DNA of 25,721 nucleotides from CAJPPJ01 sp963545265 (GCA_963545265.1 CAUUHY010000011.1:1-25721); one strand, 5' to 3'. Shown: positions 6,315 to 15,065, counted from the first letter of the stretch. Translations and numbers: made by a program. Notes: generated by a model not told the origin, from the sequence alone.

Positions 6315-8714
6315 TTATTCTACTTCTTTTTCTAATTCTATATTTTCTATCTTATATGAAGAATCTATTATATTAAATTTAATATTTTCAATAGTAAGTG
6401 TTGCTTTAAAATCTTTTAATGCTCCTGTTATACAATCTTTAATATCATCACTACAAGATATTTCAAAATTCTTAATAACTGTTTTTAATGAAACATTATT
6501 AACTGTCTTATATCCTCTAACTTCACTTATTATATCTATTAAAGTATCAGATTCTTCTATATTAAAGTTATATTCTACTTCTTTTAATTCTTCTTTATGA
6601 ACTGATATTTTATCATGATATATTTCTTGATATATCTCTTCAGTTATAAAAGGGAAATATATTGAAAAGGTAATTAAAAGTTTCTTAAGTAAAGTATATA
6701 CTGTTTTTTGACCTGAATATCTAGCCAAATCTCCAAACTCTTCTGGTCTATAAAGTCTATGTTTAACTATTTCTATATAGTTATCACAAAAATTCCAGAA
6801 GAATTTTTCTAAAGTATTTAAAGCAAGACCTACTTCATAGTGATCTAAATATGAAATAAATTGTGTTTCTAATTCTTTATACTTTTGTAAAATATATTTA
6901 TCAAAATATTCATAATCATCAAATTCTTTATCTTCAAAGTCTTCTAAATGCATTTCAATAAACTTAGAAACATTCCATATTTTATTAATTAATTTCTTAG
7001 CTCTTAGTAAAGTTTCTTCAGAATAAGTAATATCTGTTCCAAGACGACCTGATGCTGTCCAATATCTTACTACATCACTAGAATAATTATCTATTAATTC
7101 TATTGGGTCAAACTTAGAATTACCTTTACTCTTAGATATTTTTTCACCTTTAGATGCCATTACAAATCCTGTAATCATTACATCTGTCCACGGTAATTCT
7201 TTAAAATGATAAAAACTCTTAACTATCGTATAAAAATCCCATGTTCTAATAATATCACTAGAATTAGTTCTAAGAGACATTGGTCTTAATATGTCTTCAT
7301 AGTTTTCTTTTTCACCATAACGCATATTTATTAATGGTGTTACTGAACTAGTTGCCCATGTATCTAATACATCAGTTTCTGCTATTACTTCTTCTCTCTT
7401 ATAACCTTTTGGTAAATCTACTAAAGGATTAACTGGTAAATCTTCTTCATCTGCTACTATTACTTCTAAAGTATCTTTTTTATACCAAACTGGAAAAGGT
7501 ACACCAAAATATCTTTGTCTTGAAATACACCAGTCCCATGCTATGTTTTTTACCCATTCTTCATATCTTTTTTGCATGTAACTTGGATTCCAATTAATTT
7601 TATTACCTTGTTCTAATAGTTCATCTTTATGATTAATTATATCGATAAACCACTGATTCATAACAGAATATTCAACTTCTTTACCACATCTTTCATGAAC
7701 TTGAACTTCGTGTTCTATTTCTTCTTGTTTTACTAAAACCTTAGCTTCTTCTAAATCTTTAAGTATCTCTTCTCTAGCTGCTTTTATCTTTAAACCACCA
7801 TATTTTTCTATACTATCTTTTATTTTTCCATCTTCTGTAAAAATATTTTTTAGTTCTAAATTATATTTTTTCCACCACTCGATATCTGTTTGATCTCCAA
7901 AAGTACAACACATTACTATACCTGTACCTTTATCAACTGCTACTTTTTCGTCCCCCAATATCTTAACTTTTCTATTTACTACGGGAACAACTGCAGTTTT
8001 ACCAATTAAATGTTTATTTTTTTCATCATTTGGATTAACAAATACAGCAACTATTGCAGGTAATAATTCTGGTCTTGTCGTTGCAATAGTAAAAGTTTCA
8101 TCATCTTCTTCTGTAGTAAAATTTATATAGTTAAATAGTGTTTTAAGAGTTTTAGTTTCTAATTCTGCTTGAGCAATAGAAGTTCTACATTCATTACACC
8201 ATAAAGCTGGACTTTCTTTATGATATGCTAAGTTTTTCTTATATAAATCTAAGAATGATTTTTGACTTATTTTAATAGATTCTTCACTAACTGTTTTATA
8301 AGAGTGATTCCAATCACTACTTATACCAGATTTTGTAAATAATGTTTTAAATTCTTTTTCATATTTATCAGTTATATCATAGCAATGTTTTCTAAACTCT
8401 TCTCTTGATATTTCATGAGCTCTTAAAGATAACTCTTTTTCAACTAATCTTTCACTAGGTAAACCATTATCATCAAAACCAAATGGATAAAAAACATTAA
8501 ATCCTCTTAGTCTTTTATATCTAGCTAACATATCTGCTTGATTATAAGAAAATATATGTCCTATATGAATTTTCCCATTTACTGTTGGTGGTGGTGTATC
8601 TATTGAATAGACTGTTTTATTATCATCTCTTTTAAAAGCATAAACTTTATTATCTTGCCAGTAATTAATCCATTTTTCTTCTGTTTCTTTAAATGAATAT
8701 TTTTTAGCTAACAT
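6315..8714 (-). CDS. valS: Valyl-tRNA synthetase
   Basis: This class I synthetase charges tRNA-Val. Its 799 residues hold the HIGH motif at 50-53 (PTVNGKIHIGH), a Cys pair (Cys173, Cys176) suggesting a zinc-binding insertion, the CP1 editing domain (about 190-345, with TTRPE at 212-216), the WCISRQR segment (395-401), the KISKS loop (525-529), and an alpha-helical anticodon-binding region. It is shorter than the common bacterial ValRS (about 880 residues) and seems to lack most of the C-terminal coiled-coil arm. The segment DIIRTWDFY and the overall length recall the archaeal-like ValRS type found in some bacteria; this is from memory of the family. The start is fixed by GGAGG directly after the T-box terminator. 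Ile versus Val specificity is supported by the Val T-box. Confidence 0.94.
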   Translation of the reverse strand: MLAKKYSFKETEEKWINYWQDNKVYAFKRDDNKTVYSIDTPPPTVNGKIHIGHIFSYNQADMLARYKRLRGFNVFYPFGFDDNGLPSERLVEKELSLRAHEISREEFRKHCYDITDKYEKEFKTLFTKSGISSDWNHSYKTVSEESIKISQKSFLDLYKKNLAYHKESPALWCNECRTSIAQAELETKTLKTLFNYINFTTEEDDETFTIATTRPELLPAIVAVFVNPNDEKNKHLIGKTAVVPVVNRKVKILGDEKVAVDKGTGIVMCCTFGDQTDIEWWKKYNLELKNIFTEDGKIKDSIEKYGGLKIKAAREEILKDLEEAKVLVKQEEIEHEVQVHERCGKEVEYSVMNQWFIDIINHKDELLEQGNKINWNPSYMQKRYEEWVKNIAWDWCISRQRYFGVPFPVWYKKDTLEVIVADEEDLPVNPLVDLPKGYKREEVIAETDVLDTWATSSVTPLINMRYGEKENYEDILRPMSLRTNSSDIIRTWDFYTIVKSFYHFKELPWTDVMITGFVMASKGEKISKSKGNSKFDPIELIDNYSSDVVRYWTASGRLGTDITYSEETLLRAKKLINKIWNVSKFIEMHLEDFEDKEFDDYEYFDKYILQKYKELETQFISYLDHYEVGLALNTLEKFFWNFCDNYIEIVKHRLYRPEEFGDLARYSGQKTVYTLLKKLLITFSIYFPFITEEIYQEIYHDKISVHKEELKEVEYNFNIEESDTLIDIISEVRGYKTVNNVSLKTVIKNFEISCSDDIKDCITGALKDFKATLTIENIKFNIIDSSYKIENIELEKEVE

Positions 8715-8932
8715 GTTTCCTCCTAAAAAAAAAGCACTCCTTATAATAAAAGAGTGCTTAACACGGTACCATCTTCCTGTTTTCTTAATTTAATATAACG
8801 GTATCATCCGTCTTACTCTACTTACTTTCAAGTAAGAAACTCCCAAGCTACATATTATAAATATCCTTTAAACTTTCACCACCCGTTTAATCTCTAAAAA
8901 TCTATTTATAATACCTCTTGTTCAACGTCTAT
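8715..8932 (-). promoter_or_regulatory. T-box riboswitch leader of valS (specifier GUA, Val)
   Basis: The minus-strand leader has T-box parts in order. Stem I is closed by CAAG (8917-8920) with CTTG (8844-8847), followed by an 11-bp helix (8903-8913 with 8853-8863). The internal loop between them holds GTA at 8849-8851, a valine codon followed by a purine. Stem I also contains an AGAGA bulge and a GGGTGGTG loop. Further hairpins follow (CTTAC/GTAAG, ACGG/CCGT). The T-box core TGGTACCGTG starts at 8771; its TGGT (8768-8771) pairs with a tRNA ending in ACCA. Uncharged tRNA-Val should favour read-through into valS. Confidence 0.9.
8725..8759 (-). terminator. T-box-controlled terminator of valS
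   Basis: The stem AAGCACTC (minus strand, 8752-8759) pairs with GAGTGCTT (8732-8739) and is followed by a run of T on the minus strand (8725-8733 is all A on the plus strand). It lies directly after the T-box core and before the valS ribosome site, as expected for the regulated terminator. Confidence 0.88.
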
Positions 8933-8938
8933 ATAGTT

Positions 8939-8967
8939 ATAATAACAAATTTATTATATTCTTTCAA
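8939..8967 (-). promoter_or_regulatory. Promoter of the valS T-box leader
   Basis: On the minus strand: -35 TTGAAA (8962-8967), 17-base spacer, -10 TATTAT (8939-8944) with a TGn extension (8945-8947). The -35 box is inside the last codons of pyk. Confidence 0.65.
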
Positions 8968-10363
8968 TCTTAATTAAATCTGTATCTTTATTGTTACTTC
9001 CACCAGTAACTATTACTAAATCTCCATCTGCTAATTCTAAAGCTGCTTTAGTTTTAGTTTTACTTTCTTTTATCATTTCTTCTATAGTATCAAACTTATT
9101 TACTACTATTGCTTTTACACCATAAGCAAGTGATAAGAAACTAGCAGTTTTTGAATCTATACAAGTTGCTACTATTTTTATGTTTGGTCTTAATGTACTT
9201 AGAAGAACAGCTGTTTTACCTGTAGTTGTTGGTACAATTATACATTTAGCATCTAATTCTTCTGTTGCTAAATTTGCAAGTCTTGCTATTGTTGATGCTA
9301 TTTGGTCTTCTCCATAGTAAGGTAATACTTTTCTCATTAATTCTGGATTAGCTTCTGAAGTTTTACATAAAGTCTTCATATATCTTACTGTTTCAACTGG
9401 ATATTGACCTATTGTAGTTTCTCCACTTAACATAACTGCATCAGTCATATCAAATACTGCATTACATACATCAGTAAGCTCTGCTCTTGTAGGTCTTGGT
9501 GAATCAATCATACTTCCCATCATTTCAGTTGCAACAATAGCAAGTTTATTTTTCATTTTAGCTTTCTTAACAAATTTCTTTTGAATTATAGGTACTTGCT
9601 CTACATCGACTTCTAATGCTAAATCTCCTCTAGCTATCATAATACCATCTACTTCATCTAATATTTCATCAATATGTGTTAAAGCAGAATAACTTTCTAT
9701 TTTAGCAATAATTTTGGGAACATTATATCCTAAAGATCTAACATATTCTTTTACTTCAAGAATATTATCTTTTGTTTGTACAAATGATAAAGCTAAGAAT
9801 GTAGTATTGTTTTCTAAAGCTTTTTTGATCATTATTCTATCTTTATCTTCTAAAAAATCTACATCATAGAAAAGTCCTGGTACATTAACTCCTCTTCTAT
9901 CTTTAATTTTACAATCGTTTGCAATGAAACATTTAACTTCATCACTACTTACTTCTACTACTTTTAATGTTAATAACCCATCATTTAAATATACAGTATC
10001 TCCTACTTTTAAGTTATCAATTAAACTCTTATTATTAATAGTAAACTTAGTTTCGTCCCCTACTATATTTTCTCTTACTATACTAACATAGTTACCTTTT
10101 GTTAACATTACTTCTCCATTAACAAAAGTTCCTGTTCTAATTTTTGGACCAGCTATATCAAATAATAATGCTACATTTGTATTTAATTCTTTATTTACAT
10201 TAGTAACATTACTTACTACAGTAGCTATTTCTTCATCAGTTGCATGACTACCATTAACTCTAGCAACATTCATTCCTTCTTTTACTAATTCTTTAAATAC
10301 TTCATAATTATATGTAGATGGACCTATAGTACATATTAATTTTGTTTTGCTATCTTCTAACAT
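8954..10363 (-). CDS. pyk: Pyruvate kinase
   Basis: Converts phosphoenolpyruvate and ADP to pyruvate and ATP, the last step of glycolysis. I place the start at the ATG at 10363 (MLEDSKTKLICTIGPS), because a strong GGAGGAAAAA site precedes it; a 16-residue upstream extension to 10411 would run through the -10 promoter. The 469 residues carry an N-terminal TKLICTIGPS, RVNGSH, FDIAGPKIRTG, the KIES segment with Lys221, MIARGDLALEV (about 242-252), PRPTRAELTDVCNAV and MLSGETT. The barrel, B domain and C-terminal allosteric-type domain are present; the extra PEP-utilising domain of Bacillus pyruvate kinase is absent. Several motif positions differ from the usual consensus (ATEMMGS, FDMTD), so it is a somewhat divergent member. 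No terminator of its own is visible before the valS leader. Confidence 0.95.
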   Translation of the reverse strand: MLEDSKTKLICTIGPSTYNYEVFKELVKEGMNVARVNGSHATDEEIATVVSNVTNVNKELNTNVALLFDIAGPKIRTGTFVNGEVMLTKGNYVSIVRENIVGDETKFTINNKSLIDNLKVGDTVYLNDGLLTLKVVEVSSDEVKCFIANDCKIKDRRGVNVPGLFYDVDFLEDKDRIMIKKALENNTTFLALSFVQTKDNILEVKEYVRSLGYNVPKIIAKIESYSALTHIDEILDEVDGIMIARGDLALEVDVEQVPIIQKKFVKKAKMKNKLAIVATEMMGSMIDSPRPTRAELTDVCNAVFDMTDAVMLSGETTIGQYPVETVRYMKTLCKTSEANPELMRKVLPYYGEDQIASTIARLANLATEELDAKCIIVPTTTGKTAVLLSTLRPNIKIVATCIDSKTASFLSLAYGVKAIVVNKFDTIEEMIKESKTKTKAALELADGDLVIVTGGSNNKDTDLIKIERI

Positions 10364-10382
10364 TTTTTCCTCCGACTGTAAA

Positions 10383-10411
10383 ATTATATCATAAAAACTA
10401 AAAAAAACCAA
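10383..10411 (-). promoter_or_regulatory. Promoter of pyk
   Basis: On the minus strand there is an extended -10 TGATATAAT (10383-10391) with TTGGTT 17 bases upstream (10406-10411). The -35 box overlaps the last arm of the galE terminator. Confidence 0.65.
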
Positions 10412-10425
10412 CTAATTTTTTGGTC
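10401..10425 (-). terminator. Intrinsic terminator of the hisS-aspS-galE operon
   Basis: On the minus strand, GACCAA pairs with TTGGTT (one G-T pair, 8-base loop) and is followed by six or more T. It lies just after the galE stop. On the plus strand the same stem is also followed by T-rich sequence. Confidence 0.75.
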
Positions 10426-10436
10426 TTTTTTGTAAT

Positions 10437-11435
10437 TTATTTATTATTTAACTCAGCTAAGTAAGCGTCTTTTAACATATCTTCTATATCATAAGTAGTA
10501 GAAAAATGCAAAAGTTCTTTTGCTTTTTTAGTATCAGCATAACAAGTTGCTATATCTCCTAATCTTCTCTCAACTATTTTATAAGGGATTTTTACATTAT
10601 TAACTTCTTCAAACTTTTCAATTAATTCTATAACACTATTACCTTTTCCAGTTCCTAAGTTTACTTTTAAAATACCTTTGTTATTTTTCATGTATTCAAT
10701 AGCTTTTACATGTCCAATAGCTAAATCTACAACATGTATATAATCTCTTACACCACTACCATCAACTGTATCGTAATCATTTCCAAATACACTTAAAGTA
10801 TCTAGTTTTCTAGTAGCAACTTTAACTATATAAGGAACTAAATTATTAGGTGTTCCATTAGGATTTTCACCAAGTAAATGATTTTTATCAGAACCTACTG
10901 GATTAAAATATCTAAGTATTACTATATTCATATCACTATCTGCTTTATGAACATCTTCAAGTATTTGTTCAATAAAAAGTTTAGTTGTTCCATAAGGATT
11001 AGTAGTAGATAATGGATGTTTTTCATCTATTGGTAAATATTTAGGATCTCCATATACTGTAGCACTTGAAGAAAATACTATATTTTTAACATTTTCTTCT
11101 TTCATTACCTCTAATAAAACGAGTGTTGAAATTAAATTATTATCATAATATAAAAGAGGTTTTTCTACTGATTCTCCTACTGCTTTTAAACCAGCAAAAT
11201 GAATTACAGAATCTATTTTTTCTTTTTTAAATATTTCTTTTAAATTTTGTTTGTTTCTTAAGTCTTCTTCATAAAACTTAACTTCTTTTTTTGTTATTTT
11301 TTTTATCTTTTCTAATACTTCTATATTAGAATTAACTAAATTATCTATTATAACTACTTCATAATTATTTTTTAATAGTTCTACTACTGTATTAGAACCA
11401 ATATATCCCATTCCACCAGTTACAAGTATTTTCAT
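10437..11435 (-). CDS. galE: UDP-glucose 4-epimerase
   Basis: Short-chain dehydrogenase-type epimerase interconverting UDP-glucose and UDP-galactose (or their N-acetyl forms). It shows the NAD-binding GxxGxxG in VTGGMGYIGSN (5-15), SSSATVYGDP (122-131) with the catalytic Ser, and the YxxxK pair Tyr148/Lys152 in NPYGTTK. RYFNPVG and a conserved RRLGD near the C-terminus fit the family. Length (332) is typical. It starts one base after the aspS stop (TAATATG), so it is cotranscribed and probably translationally coupled with hisS-aspS, an unusual place for a sugar-nucleotide enzyme. The product feeds glycan or capsule synthesis; substrate preference cannot be read. Confidence 0.93.
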   Translation of the reverse strand: MKILVTGGMGYIGSNTVVELLKNNYEVVIIDNLVNSNIEVLEKIKKITKKEVKFYEEDLRNKQNLKEIFKKEKIDSVIHFAGLKAVGESVEKPLLYYDNNLISTLVLLEVMKEENVKNIVFSSSATVYGDPKYLPIDEKHPLSTTNPYGTTKLFIEQILEDVHKADSDMNIVILRYFNPVGSDKNHLLGENPNGTPNNLVPYIVKVATRKLDTLSVFGNDYDTVDGSGVRDYIHVVDLAIGHVKAIEYMKNNKGILKVNLGTGKGNSVIELIEKFEEVNNVKIPYKIVERRLGDIATCYADTKKAKELLHFSTTYDIEDMLKDAYLAELNNK

Positions 11436-11436
11436 A

Positions 11437-13152
11437 TTATTTTTCGCTCACTTCTATTCCAAGTTCAACAAGTTGATTATCATAAACATTACTTGGAGAA
11501 GAACTCATTAAATCAGTTGCTTTTAATGTCTTAGGAAATGCTACTACATCACGAATATTATCAGTTTGTTGTAAAGTCATTAAAAGTCTTTCTATTCCTA
11601 TACCAACTCCTGCATGAGGTGGTGCTCCATAATTAAATGCATCCATAAAGAAACCAAATTTTTCTTTAGCATCTGACATAGTCATTCCAATAGCTTCAAA
11701 TACTTTAGCTTGAAGTTCACTATCATGAATTCTAACTGATCCAGAAAGTAATTCATAACCATTTAACACTAAGTCATAAGCTCTAGAATAACAATTTTCT
11801 TTATCTGTTAAAAGTTTATCGACATCTTCTTTTTTAGGTGAAGTAAATGGATGATGTGCTGATACATATCTATTTTCTTCTTTATTAAATTCATACATTG
11901 GAAACTCTGTAACCCATAAGAATTTATAATCATCTTTATTAATTAAATCATGTTCATGTGCTAAATGTTTTCTTAAAAAACCTAAACTTGTTTTCACTTC
12001 TTCATATTTTCCACTTGTTATAAAGACAATATCATTATTTTCAAGATTTAAGAATTTTCTTAATTTTTCTTTATCTTCTTCTGTTATAAATTTATCAAAA
12101 GAAGTCTTAACTATATTATCTTCTACTTTTATATTTAAAAGTCTATTATCTGTATATGTTTTAAAAGTTTCATTTAACTTATCAAAGTTTTTTCTAGAAT
12201 ATTTATCAGCATTATTTTTAAGTACTAAACAGTTAACTTCATCTTTTAATATCTCTATATTTATAACATTCTTTAAATCTATTATTTTCATATCGAATCT
12301 TAAATCAGGTTTATCAGATCCATAATCTTTTATAGCATCTACATATTTCATTCTAGGAAATTCTTTTAATTCTATGTTTTTTAATTTTTTAAATATTTCT
12401 TTCATTAAATTAGATACTACTTCATAAATATCTTCTTCTTCAGCAAAACTCATTTCAAGATCTAGTTGTGTAAATTCTGGTTGTCTATCACTTCTTAAAT
12501 CTTCATCTCTAAAACATCTTGCAAGTTGAAAATATTTTTCGATTCCACCTATCATCAGTAATTGTTTATATACTTGAGGTGACTGAGGAAGAGCAAAGAA
12601 AGTCCCGTGATATAGTCTAGATGGTACTAAATAATCTCTTGCACCTTCTGGTGTTGCTTTAGAAAGTATTGGAGTTTCTACTTCGATAAATCCTAAAGAA
12701 TCTAAATAATTTCTAATAATTAATTCTAATTTATGTCTAGTTATTAGATTGTTTTGTAATTCTTCTCTTCTTAAATCTAAATATCTATATTTTAATCTCG
12801 TATCTTCATTTGATAATTCTTCATTTAATTCAAAAGGAAGAGTTAAAGATTTATTTAATATTTCTATTTCTTCTAAATCTATTTCTATATCTCCTGTTTT
12901 TAATTTAGGATTTTTACTTTCTCTTTCTTTTACTATACCTTTTACTTTAACAACATATTCTTTTTTTAAAGTTTTAACTATATCTAAACAAGGATTATTC
13001 TCTTTTATAGATACTTGAATTATTCCACTTCTATCTCTTAAGTCAATAAATGTTATAAAACCTTGATCTCTTACTTTATTAATCCATGCATATAGTGTTA
13101 CTTCTTCACCTAAGTTTTTTATACTTAAGTCAGTATTCATAATTTTTTTCAT
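11437..13152 (-). CDS. aspS: Aspartyl-tRNA synthetase
   Basis: Class IIb synthetase of 571 residues. An N-terminal OB fold for anticodon binding (about 1-105) contains KVRDQGFITFIDLRDRSG. The catalytic core has YRYLDLRR (123-129), VETPILSKATPEGARDYLVPSR, motif 2 FRDEDLRSDRQPEFTQ (214-229), a bacterial-type insertion domain (about 280-410), AHHPFTSP, and motif 3 GIGIERLL (517-524). Whether it is discriminating or also charges tRNA-Asn cannot be decided by eye. It follows hisS by 9 bases and shares the T-box leader upstream of hisS. AAGGAG lies 5 bases before the chosen ATG; the internal Met5 has no better site. Confidence 0.95.
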   Translation of the reverse strand: MKKIMNTDLSIKNLGEEVTLYAWINKVRDQGFITFIDLRDRSGIIQVSIKENNPCLDIVKTLKKEYVVKVKGIVKERESKNPKLKTGDIEIDLEEIEILNKSLTLPFELNEELSNEDTRLKYRYLDLRREELQNNLITRHKLELIIRNYLDSLGFIEVETPILSKATPEGARDYLVPSRLYHGTFFALPQSPQVYKQLLMIGGIEKYFQLARCFRDEDLRSDRQPEFTQLDLEMSFAEEEDIYEVVSNLMKEIFKKLKNIELKEFPRMKYVDAIKDYGSDKPDLRFDMKIIDLKNVINIEILKDEVNCLVLKNNADKYSRKNFDKLNETFKTYTDNRLLNIKVEDNIVKTSFDKFITEEDKEKLRKFLNLENNDIVFITSGKYEEVKTSLGFLRKHLAHEHDLINKDDYKFLWVTEFPMYEFNKEENRYVSAHHPFTSPKKEDVDKLLTDKENCYSRAYDLVLNGYELLSGSVRIHDSELQAKVFEAIGMTMSDAKEKFGFFMDAFNYGAPPHAGVGIGIERLLMTLQQTDNIRDVVAFPKTLKATDLMSSSPSNVYDNQLVELGIEVSEK

Positions 13153-13161
13153 CGTTTCTCC

Positions 13162-14385
13162 TTAAGCTAAATATTCTAATATTTTATCTATTTCTACTTC
13201 TTCTTTTGTTGATTTTAAATTATCTTTAATTTCTATCTTTTCTTCTTTTAATTTTTCATCATTAATAAATATTAAATATCTACTATTTAAATTATCAGCT
13301 TTTTTAAATTGTGATTTTAAAGATTTATTTTCAGTATCAAAATCAGCTTTCTTATTATTAATTCTTAAATATCTAACTAGTTTTAAAGCTTCTTTTCTTT
13401 CAGTTTCAGATAATGCTAAAACATATATTAAATCTTGTTTTTCATCTGGTAAATCAATTAAACTTAAGAATCTTTCCATACCTATAGCAAAACCAAATGC
13501 ACAAGTATCATCTCCTCCTAATTCTTTAACTAATCTATTATATCTTCCACCACCACATATAGTAGAGTTATCTACTTCTATTTCGAATACTAATTCATCA
13601 TAATAATCAAGTCCTCTTACTAAATTATCATCTATTTCATAATTAATATTTAATTCTTTTAGATATTCTTCTACTCTTTCAAAATAAGCTTTTGATTGAT
13701 CACTTAAATAATCTCTAATCTTTGGAGCATCTTTAAAGAAATCTTTTTCTCTATCTATCTTACAATCAAGTATTCTAAGAGGATTAGTATTAAGTCTTCT
13801 TTGACAATCACTACATAGATTTTCTTTATAGTTATTAAAGTGTTCTACTAATAAATTTCTATATGTTTCTCTGCTAGATTTATCTCCTAAAGTATTGATT
13901 TTTAATTTTATATTTTCTAATCCTAATCTATTAAATATTTCTATTACTGCAGATATTACTTCCATATCTACTAAAGGATTAGATTCTCCTAAAACTTCTA
14001 TACCAAACTGAGTAAATTCTCTATATCTTCCCTTTTGAGGTCTTTCATATCTATACATTGGTTCTATATAATAAAACTTAACTGGTTTAACTAAGTTATT
14101 AGTCATTTTATTTTCTATGTAACTTCTAACAACTCCTGCTGTACCTTCTGGTCTTAAAGTTAAACTTCTATCAGATTTATCTTTAAATTCATACATTTCT
14201 TTACTAACTATATCAGTTTCTTCTCCAACTCCTCTTCTAAAAAGTTCACTATTTTCAAATACTGGAGTTCTAATATAGTTAATATTATATAACTGCATTA
14301 CTTCTTCTATAACTTTTTCTGCTAATTTAAATTTTTTAGCTTCTTCTCCATATAAATCGTAACAACCTTTTGCTTTTGTAATCAT
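13162..14385 (-). CDS. hisS: Histidyl-tRNA synthetase
   Basis: Class IIa synthetase. The start is ATG at 14385 (MITKAKGCYDLYG) behind GGAGGG; a longer in-frame start at 14442 lies inside the T-box and would translate regulatory RNA. The 407 residues contain TLRPEGTAGVVRSY (76-89), motif 2 with RYERPQKGRYREF (112-124), the HisRS signatures LVRGLDYY (255-262) and GGGRYN (278-283), and motif 3 FGFAIGMERF (297-306). A C-terminal anticodon-binding domain spans about 320-407. The usual T-G after LDYY is replaced by D-E, a mild deviation. It is the first gene of an operon with aspS and galE under one T-box. Confidence 0.95.
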   Translation of the reverse strand: MITKAKGCYDLYGEEAKKFKLAEKVIEEVMQLYNINYIRTPVFENSELFRRGVGEETDIVSKEMYEFKDKSDRSLTLRPEGTAGVVRSYIENKMTNNLVKPVKFYYIEPMYRYERPQKGRYREFTQFGIEVLGESNPLVDMEVISAVIEIFNRLGLENIKLKINTLGDKSSRETYRNLLVEHFNNYKENLCSDCQRRLNTNPLRILDCKIDREKDFFKDAPKIRDYLSDQSKAYFERVEEYLKELNINYEIDDNLVRGLDYYDELVFEIEVDNSTICGGGRYNRLVKELGGDDTCAFGFAIGMERFLSLIDLPDEKQDLIYVLALSETERKEALKLVRYLRINNKKADFDTENKSLKSQFKKADNLNSRYLIFINDEKLKEEKIEIKDNLKSTKEEVEIDKILEYLA

Positions 14386-14581
14386 TTTCCCTCCTAAACA
14401 AAAAAGATAGCACCTTATAAGGGCGAAATGCCGCGGTACCACCTTACTTTTTTCTCTTATAATTATCGCTTATCACGCTTCTTATTTTTCTAGATGTCTT
14501 CACAAATAATTTCATTAATGTTTTCACCAACCACATTATCTCTAAAAAGACTTTATTTACTACTCTTTCTATAAGAAGATT
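14386..14581 (-). promoter_or_regulatory. T-box riboswitch leader of hisS-aspS-galE
   Basis: Stem I on the minus strand is closed by CTTCTTAT (14571-14578) with ATAAGAAG (14478-14485), then TAGA/TCTA. An upper helix AAATAA (14553-14558) with TTATTT (14504-14509), an AGAGA bulge and a GGTTGGTG loop follow. The specifier loop reads GAAGACA before the TCTA helix. GAC (Asp, 14496-14498) is followed by a purine, as the Val specifier is in the valS leader. CAT (His, 14494-14496) overlaps it but runs into the helix. The T-box core GGTGGTACCGCG (14432-14443) is canonical. Its TGGT can pair with tRNA-Asp (G73) only by wobble and not with tRNA-His (C73). Confidence 0.9.
14400..14443 (-). terminator. 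T-box-controlled terminator of hisS
   Basis: GGTGGTACC (14435-14443) in the T-box pairs, with three G-T pairs, with GGTGCTATC (14406-14414). Six T follow (14400-14405), then the hisS ribosome site. The shared use of the T-box sequence by terminator and antiterminator is typical. Confidence 0.8.
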
Positions 14582-14587
14582 TATTTT

Positions 14588-14616
14588 ATTATATATTTTT
14601 TACTTGTAATTATCAA
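14588..14616 (-). promoter_or_regulatory. Promoter of the hisS T-box operon
   Basis: On the minus strand: TTGATA (14611-14616), 17-base spacer, consensus TATAAT (14588-14593). The -35 box and part of the spacer are inside the last codons of the upstream small gene. Confidence 0.75.
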
Positions 14617-15034
14617 GTGTGTATTTCATTAATTCTAGCCTTCTTGCTTCTTCTGGATTATCAAATTTAAACCTTTCAAATCCCCCATTATAACTAGCAA
14701 CTTTTTCATAAAGATTCTTATATTCTATCTCTAAATACTTTTTATCACTCATCTTAAATATACTAATCATATCTTTATCATTTTTTGTAAGAGATGCTTC
14801 TGTTGGATTTATTTTTTGAAAAATTTTATAATATGCTTCTTTATATTTTTGTGGATATTTTATCTTTAATATACTAAGCTTTTTTAATACTTCTTCGTTA
14901 GATAAATCAGAAGTATCATAATTAAGAGCTATATATAAAATTTTTCTTGCAAGTAATGCTTTCTCATTTTTCTTTTCTTCTAGCTTTTCTTGTAATTCAT
15001 TATAAAGACTTATATCTATTTGTTTTTCTTCCAT
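14600..15034 (-). CDS. Hypothetical protein, 144 residues
   Basis: I do not recognise a family. The protein is charged and predicted mostly helical, with no signal peptide or membrane segment. The first 35 residues (LYNELQEKLEEKKNEKALLARK) look like a coiled coil. A mid-section rich in Tyr and Lys follows, then FDNPEEARRLELMKYTLDNYK at the end. The ATG follows AGGGCTATTT. The gene stands alone between the MBL-fold gene and the hisS promoter, and its last codons contain that promoter's -35 box. Codon and base use match the neighbours, and clean flanking signals make it a real gene. Confidence 0.75.
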   Translation of the reverse strand: MEEKQIDISLYNELQEKLEEKKNEKALLARKILYIALNYDTSDLSNEEVLKKLSILKIKYPQKYKEAYYKIFQKINPTEASLTKNDKDMISIFKMSDKKYLEIEYKNLYEKVASYNGGFERFKFDNPEEARRLELMKYTLDNYK

Positions 15035-15065
15035 AAATAGCCCTACTTTCTTACTCTTATTTTAC

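Noticed and set aside
6238..6600. Plus-strand open frame across tRNA-Leu and the valS end
   Set aside because: Antisense to a clear tRNA and to the valS C-terminus; no ribosome site.
10364..10411. N-terminal extension of pyruvate kinase (MVFFSFYD...)
   Set aside because: It would translate across the TGATATAAT promoter; the ATG at 10363 has a strong ribosome site and gives the normal N-terminus.
14386..14442. N-terminal extension of hisS (MVPRHFALIR...)
   Set aside because: The segment is the T-box core and terminator; the family N-terminus begins at 14385.
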